The position numbers and the translations under genes are program-made. A DNA stretch of 25,904 nt from a virus. The notes below the pieces were generated by a model. The model worked only from the letters and a program-made list of their open reading frames with translations, ran no database searches and was not told the origin of the DNA. Location: IMG/VR virus record IMGVR_UViG_3300043410_001776, positions 1 to 25,904 of that record; one strand, 5' to 3'. This document shows, in pieces, positions 23,401 through 25,904 of this stretch (position 1 is its first letter; every line of letters starts with the position of its first letter).

Positions 23401-24192
23401 ATCTGTGCCGCCAATTTTATAAGTTTTTCCGTTTGACAGGTCAAAATTTTCACTTGAGGTCCATGAAGAACTAGCATAAGCCCATTGTAAAGTTTTATTT
23501 GTAGTACCTTTTACAATAATACCTCCACTATCTGCTAACACATCAGTTGGTGAGGTTGTTACAGCTAGTTCTATATTTTTATCGGCCACTTGAAGGACTG
23601 TTGATTCTACAAAAGTAGTTGAGCCTTTTACATCTAAATTACCAGTTACAGTTAAACTGTTATTAATTGTAGTTGTACCTGTATTTGCACCAATACTTGT
23701 AATACTTGTTGCAAGGCTACTACCTACTAATGCACCAGCATTGGCTTGTATAACACTTGTTGTATTGTTTATAGTTATACTAGTGCCATCTACAATCACA
23801 CCTCCCAATATTGAAGTTGTAGCAGGAGGTAGCGTATACAGAGATGGTGCGCCAATTAGTTTTGAATAACTTAGGCTTGTAATCCAATTTGGGTCAGCAT
23901 AAGATCCATTTAAATAAACACCGTTTGTTACAGTACCGGCATTACCTGTAATATTTGCTGGCACTGTAGATGTAGCACTTATTACTCCTTGACTGTTTAC
24001 AATAATTGTTGAACCGTCTACTTTAACTCCGCCTAGGATGCTTGTTGTAGCGGCAGGAAGAGTATAACTAAAACTATCTAAAGCCGTATAAACTTCTTCA
24101 AAATTTTGATTAACTTTTTGTCCGGCAGTTCTAAGACTATCGCCAGTTCCGTCATTAGGTACTTGACCTACATAAATTACTTGTCTTGACAT
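20494..24192 (-). CDS. Giant repetitive tail fibre protein
   Basis: A 1232-residue Ser/Thr/Gly/Ala-rich protein. The ATG at 24192 (MSRQV), with AAGGAT 9 bases upstream and 4 bases after the upstream stop, is preferred to an ATG at 24210. Residues 12-38 hold the N-terminal motif PNDGTGDSLRTA...NQNF found in many T4-like phage fibre proteins. TLPxATTSILGGV occurs twice (43 and 119), and a KNIEL...LQWAYASSSWTSSE domain lies near 205-265. The rest is repeating beta-type units such as GAATxxxIG and TAAQTVNMFTA, likely a beta-solenoid shaft. The C-terminus ends WYPSY. A module around GDTVTVAG and PTTYYII (encoded about 22510-22770) looks inserted between two similar halves. Confidence 0.85.
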   Translation of the reverse strand: MSRQVIYVGQVPNDGTGDSLRTAGQKVNQNFEEVYTALDSFSYTLPAATTSILGGVKVDGSTIIVNSQGVISATSTVPANITGNAGTVTNGVYLNGSYADPNWITSLSYSKLIGAPSLYTLPPATTSILGGVIVDGTSITINNTTSVIQANAGALVGSSLATSITSIGANTGTTTINNSLTVTGNLDVKGSTTFVESTVLQVADKNIELAVTTSPTDVLADSGGIIVKGTTNKTLQWAYASSSWTSSENFDLSNGKTYKIGGTDVLSSSSLGSGITSSSLTSVGVLGTLVVGTGGLAVNSSSGISTTQTTFPLLTTTATTINFASAATALTIGASTGTTTINSPTITYPNVTNVNYNGASPTLATTSTGTVSLFNNNALTANLFGDATSINIGSSTGTLTVANPTVTFSNATSFNINGSNPTLNTSSTGTLTLFGNPKTVTAFAGATTTTIGSTSGLTNIANSLVATGATNVSLSAVIITGTAGQFQCNASILKVGDTVTVAGTLVGTATITGYSNPTTYYIITTDGSTTFTLSAIAGGSAISTTAGTTTGLTFTLNRGAIVIDSSNGITTTQTSINLLNTTATTINAFGAATSLSIGASSGSTTINNTLTLAKYFTASNVALNYTSTASAGTTTTLTSTSNYFQAITGSSNQNIRLPDATTLVTGFAFKIFNNSTGTLTIQYNDATTLNTVSAGGSRLLVCSSTSTTNGVWEVHGFLPNSGAFGTSLIDSSTATFSAFTTPTTFTLGYNSTAASITYISTGAVAASTTKRIDIGESGVANSITNINIGSSVSGALGTTTINSPTVTLANATALNINGASPGIVTSSTGTASVFNTNALVGNLFGAATTMAIGNTATAAQTVNMFTASTGASTYNFATGATVNGTTKTINIGTNGVSGSTTNIVIGSSAGTSSTTIYGFTVGSNIVTSSSSFDLINTTATTLNIGGAATTLTLGNTATAAQTVNMFTASTGASTYNFATGATLNATTKTINIGTAGVSGSVTNISIGSTVSGATGTTTIGGVTTTLTGTTLNINGASPSIVTSDTGTASVFNTNALIGSLFGAATTINIGNTATAAQTVNMFTANTGASTYNFATGATLTATTKAINIGTNGVSGSTTNITIGGSAGTSTTTINGTIKATNAIATTAAAPTIVSAATIAPTAYITFISGTTSITTITAPASMTSSGGQIVLIPTGLWSTATSGNIALASTAVVNKALIMYYDSATAKWYPSY
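20905..21640 (-). repeat. Three tandem-like units carrying a perfect 14-base palindrome
   Basis: GTAAACATGTTTAC, its own reverse complement, occurs at 20945, 21293 and 21596. Spacings are 348 and 303 bases (116 and 101 codons), so reading frame is kept. Each lies in the coding repeat NTATAAQTVNMFTA. Flanking synonymous positions differ between copies, especially in the third, while the palindrome is unchanged. It may reflect codon choice for VNMFT or a retained site. Confidence 0.7.
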
Positions 24193-24196
24193 AATA

Positions 24197-25904
24197 TTAT
24201 CCTTGATCAAACGTTAAATTTGTTCCATCCATACTGGTGTTATTATCATCTAAAGTAAACACTTGTTGGGCTGGGCGACCAGCATAAGCACTGTCCTTAT
24301 AGCTATAATACCAAATACCTGGTTCCTCTTTAATAAAGTTTGCAACTTTATTATTTGCAGTAAACAACCCGTCTACATCCCATGAAATTCCAGTTTTTCT
24401 TACAACTGTTATGAAAATACCAATAGGTGGGTCATTTGTTAATGTTATTTTTGCTGTTAATCCGTCAACTGAAAAATCAGCAGGCATAGTTACATCGCCT
24501 TCCGGACTATATGGAGCATTGTTTACATTATGAATCTTATAATTAGTTTTCTTTAACCTTATGTTACCAACAAAGAAAGTCCAATTAGCAGAATCTAAAT
24601 TAAATTTTAATGAGCTGGTATGATTATTTAAACATCTATAAGTATATTGTCCTACTACAACAATATCATTTACACTATATTCTACGCCAGCGAGCCACTC
24701 ATTAAGATTATCATATCCCCCAACAAATACTTCAATTTCATCAACAGAGTTTGGAACATAATCTAAATTAATTGTCTTTGTCCCGTCTGAAATAATCTGA
24801 TTTACTTTAGTTTCATCAATATAAGGAATAGTCTCGCTGGCACCAATGTCTTGTACATAAGATCCTGAAACATATCTATTTCTTACGCCAGTGCCAAGTG
24901 TTCCTCTCCTTAGTTGACTTAAAGTATTTTGTCGTACTTCAAAATATTCTATTCTCTCGCCTTGTATTTCAATTACACCCGGTTTGTTTAATTGTTTATT
25001 TGGTAAAGTTAAATTACTTGTATCATTAACACGAATATATCGGTCATTATAATTTAAATCTTGAATTAGATAAGTTTGTTTTTTTGCACTTAGTCGTTTA
25101 TATGTTGTTCTATTCAACATATCTTTAAATTGCATATAAGCGATATTTCTAGATCCATTAACTAAATTTGTATCAAAAGTCATTAAAGAAATAACGTCAC
25201 TATTAACTACTGGATTATTAAGTTGTAAAGTAGTATTATCATTTAATTTATAATCAATACCGGGAACAAGCAATTTGTTATTCTTTGTAACCCAAACATA
25301 ACTATCATCTAGTACTGCCCTATCTAATTTAATAGTTCCTTGGCCTATTTGTTTATAATCAAAATAAGCAATACTATCAACAGTTAAATTAGAAGATGAC
25401 TTATAAGTTAATGATGTTCTTTGAATATCTAATATATCATGAACATAAAAACTCATTACCTCAATAATATCTCCGTTATAGTTTTGTGAAAAACTAATTG
25501 TATTATTTGTAGAATTATAAAAATATTGATTATCTCGTGTAACACTTATTACCAAAGTTTTTCCAGAATATTGAGCGTATACATTTCTTGTTATAGTAAT
25601 TGTTACACCGTTTAAATTTAAGATATAATCTGTACCAAAGGTCAGTAATGTATCACCAATCGAAACAAAAACTTGTGATGAAATAACGGATCCCGGTGCA
25701 ATTAAATTATTATCAATAGTATAATTTAATCTATTCTTTCCTATTTTAAAATAGCTGTTAGTCGATGCTGTTAAAATATTTTGTCCATTACGTACAATCA
25801 TGCTTGCATCTAATGGTAAATTATTACCTATTGGTTGCTGTAACTGATATGCTAAACTTCCGTTAGTATGAATTAATTCTTTAGAAGAGATAGTAAAAGA
25901 TGGC
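24197..25904 (-). CDS. Large virion structural protein, 5' end outside window
   Basis: At least 568 residues. The frame has an ATG at 25801, but it stays open without a stop to the window edge and the extra 34 codons look coding (SLAYQLQQPIGNN, LPLDAS), so the gene is partial. The protein consists of repeated beta-type units (VFVSIGDTLLTFGTDYIL, WVTKNNKLLVPGIDYKL) and a conserved KPGVIEIQGERIEYF / LRRGTLGTG segment I associate with large structural proteins of T4-like marine phages. Around W..GVEYSVNDIVVVGQYTYRC the pattern recalls small chitin-binding-like carbohydrate modules, but this is weak. It ends 4 bases before the giant fibre gene. Confidence 0.8.
   Translation of the reverse strand, partial: PSFTISSKELIHTNGSLAYQLQQPIGNNLPLDASMIVRNGQNILTASTNSYFKIGKNRLNYTIDNNLIAPGSVISSQVFVSIGDTLLTFGTDYILNLNGVTITITRNVYAQYSGKTLVISVTRDNQYFYNSTNNTISFSQNYNGDIIEVMSFYVHDILDIQRTSLTYKSSSNLTVDSIAYFDYKQIGQGTIKLDRAVLDDSYVWVTKNNKLLVPGIDYKLNDNTTLQLNNPVVNSDVISLMTFDTNLVNGSRNIAYMQFKDMLNRTTYKRLSAKKQTYLIQDLNYNDRYIRVNDTSNLTLPNKQLNKPGVIEIQGERIEYFEVRQNTLSQLRRGTLGTGVRNRYVSGSYVQDIGASETIPYIDETKVNQIISDGTKTINLDYVPNSVDEIEVFVGGYDNLNEWLAGVEYSVNDIVVVGQYTYRCLNNHTSSLKFNLDSANWTFFVGNIRLKKTNYKIHNVNNAPYSPEGDVTMPADFSVDGLTAKITLTNDPPIGIFITVVRKTGISWDVDGLFTANNKVANFIKEEPGIWYYSYKDSAYAGRPAQQVFTLDDNNTSMDGTNLTFDQG

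Overview
The window reads as part of the genome of a large, AT-rich tailed phage, most likely a T4-like myovirus of the kind found with marine or freshwater bacteria. Four things support this. The genes are tightly packed, with stop/start overlaps and no gap above about 70 bases. About 15 kb of the minus strand encodes large, modular, low-complexity tail proteins ending in phage tail-collar domains. A flavin-dependent thymidylate synthase (ThyX) and a MoxR-ATPase/VWA-metallopeptidase pair are present. Promoter-like sites of the NATAAATA type, known for T4-like late genes, precede several genes. I recognise no integrase, transposase, tRNA or CRISPR array. The host cannot be read from the sequence, but near-perfect TTGACA-N17-TATAAT promoters point to a bacterium with an ordinary housekeeping sigma factor.

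Layout. (A) 8-2080, plus strand: five small uncharacterised phage genes. Two members are preceded by the same extended motif, GATAAATATATGCGTA. (B) 2081-4777, plus strand: a MoxR-type AAA+ ATPase and an HExxH + VWA protein, each behind its own consensus sigma-70 promoter and with near-identical leader sequences, then a small coupled gene. (C) 4812-6688, plus strand: three conserved uncharacterised genes and thyX, ending at a strong intrinsic terminator at 6709-6733. (D) 6642-10435, minus strand: a five-gene cassette of two pairs of DxD-bearing, glycosyltransferase-like paralogues and one unknown gene, nearly all joined by 1-8 base overlaps. It follows a small conserved gene (10432-10782) that has its own sigma-70 promoter. 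(E) 10851-25904, minus strand: eight virion structural genes. Four consecutive ones share one N-terminal anchor domain but have different C-termini, two of them tail-collar domains.

The two gene sets converge at 6642-6688, where the thyX and glycosyltransferase-like coding regions overlap tail to tail. The thyX terminator hairpin lies wholly inside the opposing gene. A reasonable reading is that the tail block is expressed late from NATAAATA sites, the ATPase/VWA genes early or mid-infection from host-type promoters, and that the glycosyltransferase-like cassette can be switched on independently of the tail block it follows. What the cassette modifies (virion protein, DNA or host surface) cannot be read from the sequence.

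Several starts were moved to fit ribosome-binding sites and overlaps (1109, 1392, 5044, 8762, 9594, 10782, 24192). The last gene is open at the window edge and is partial.
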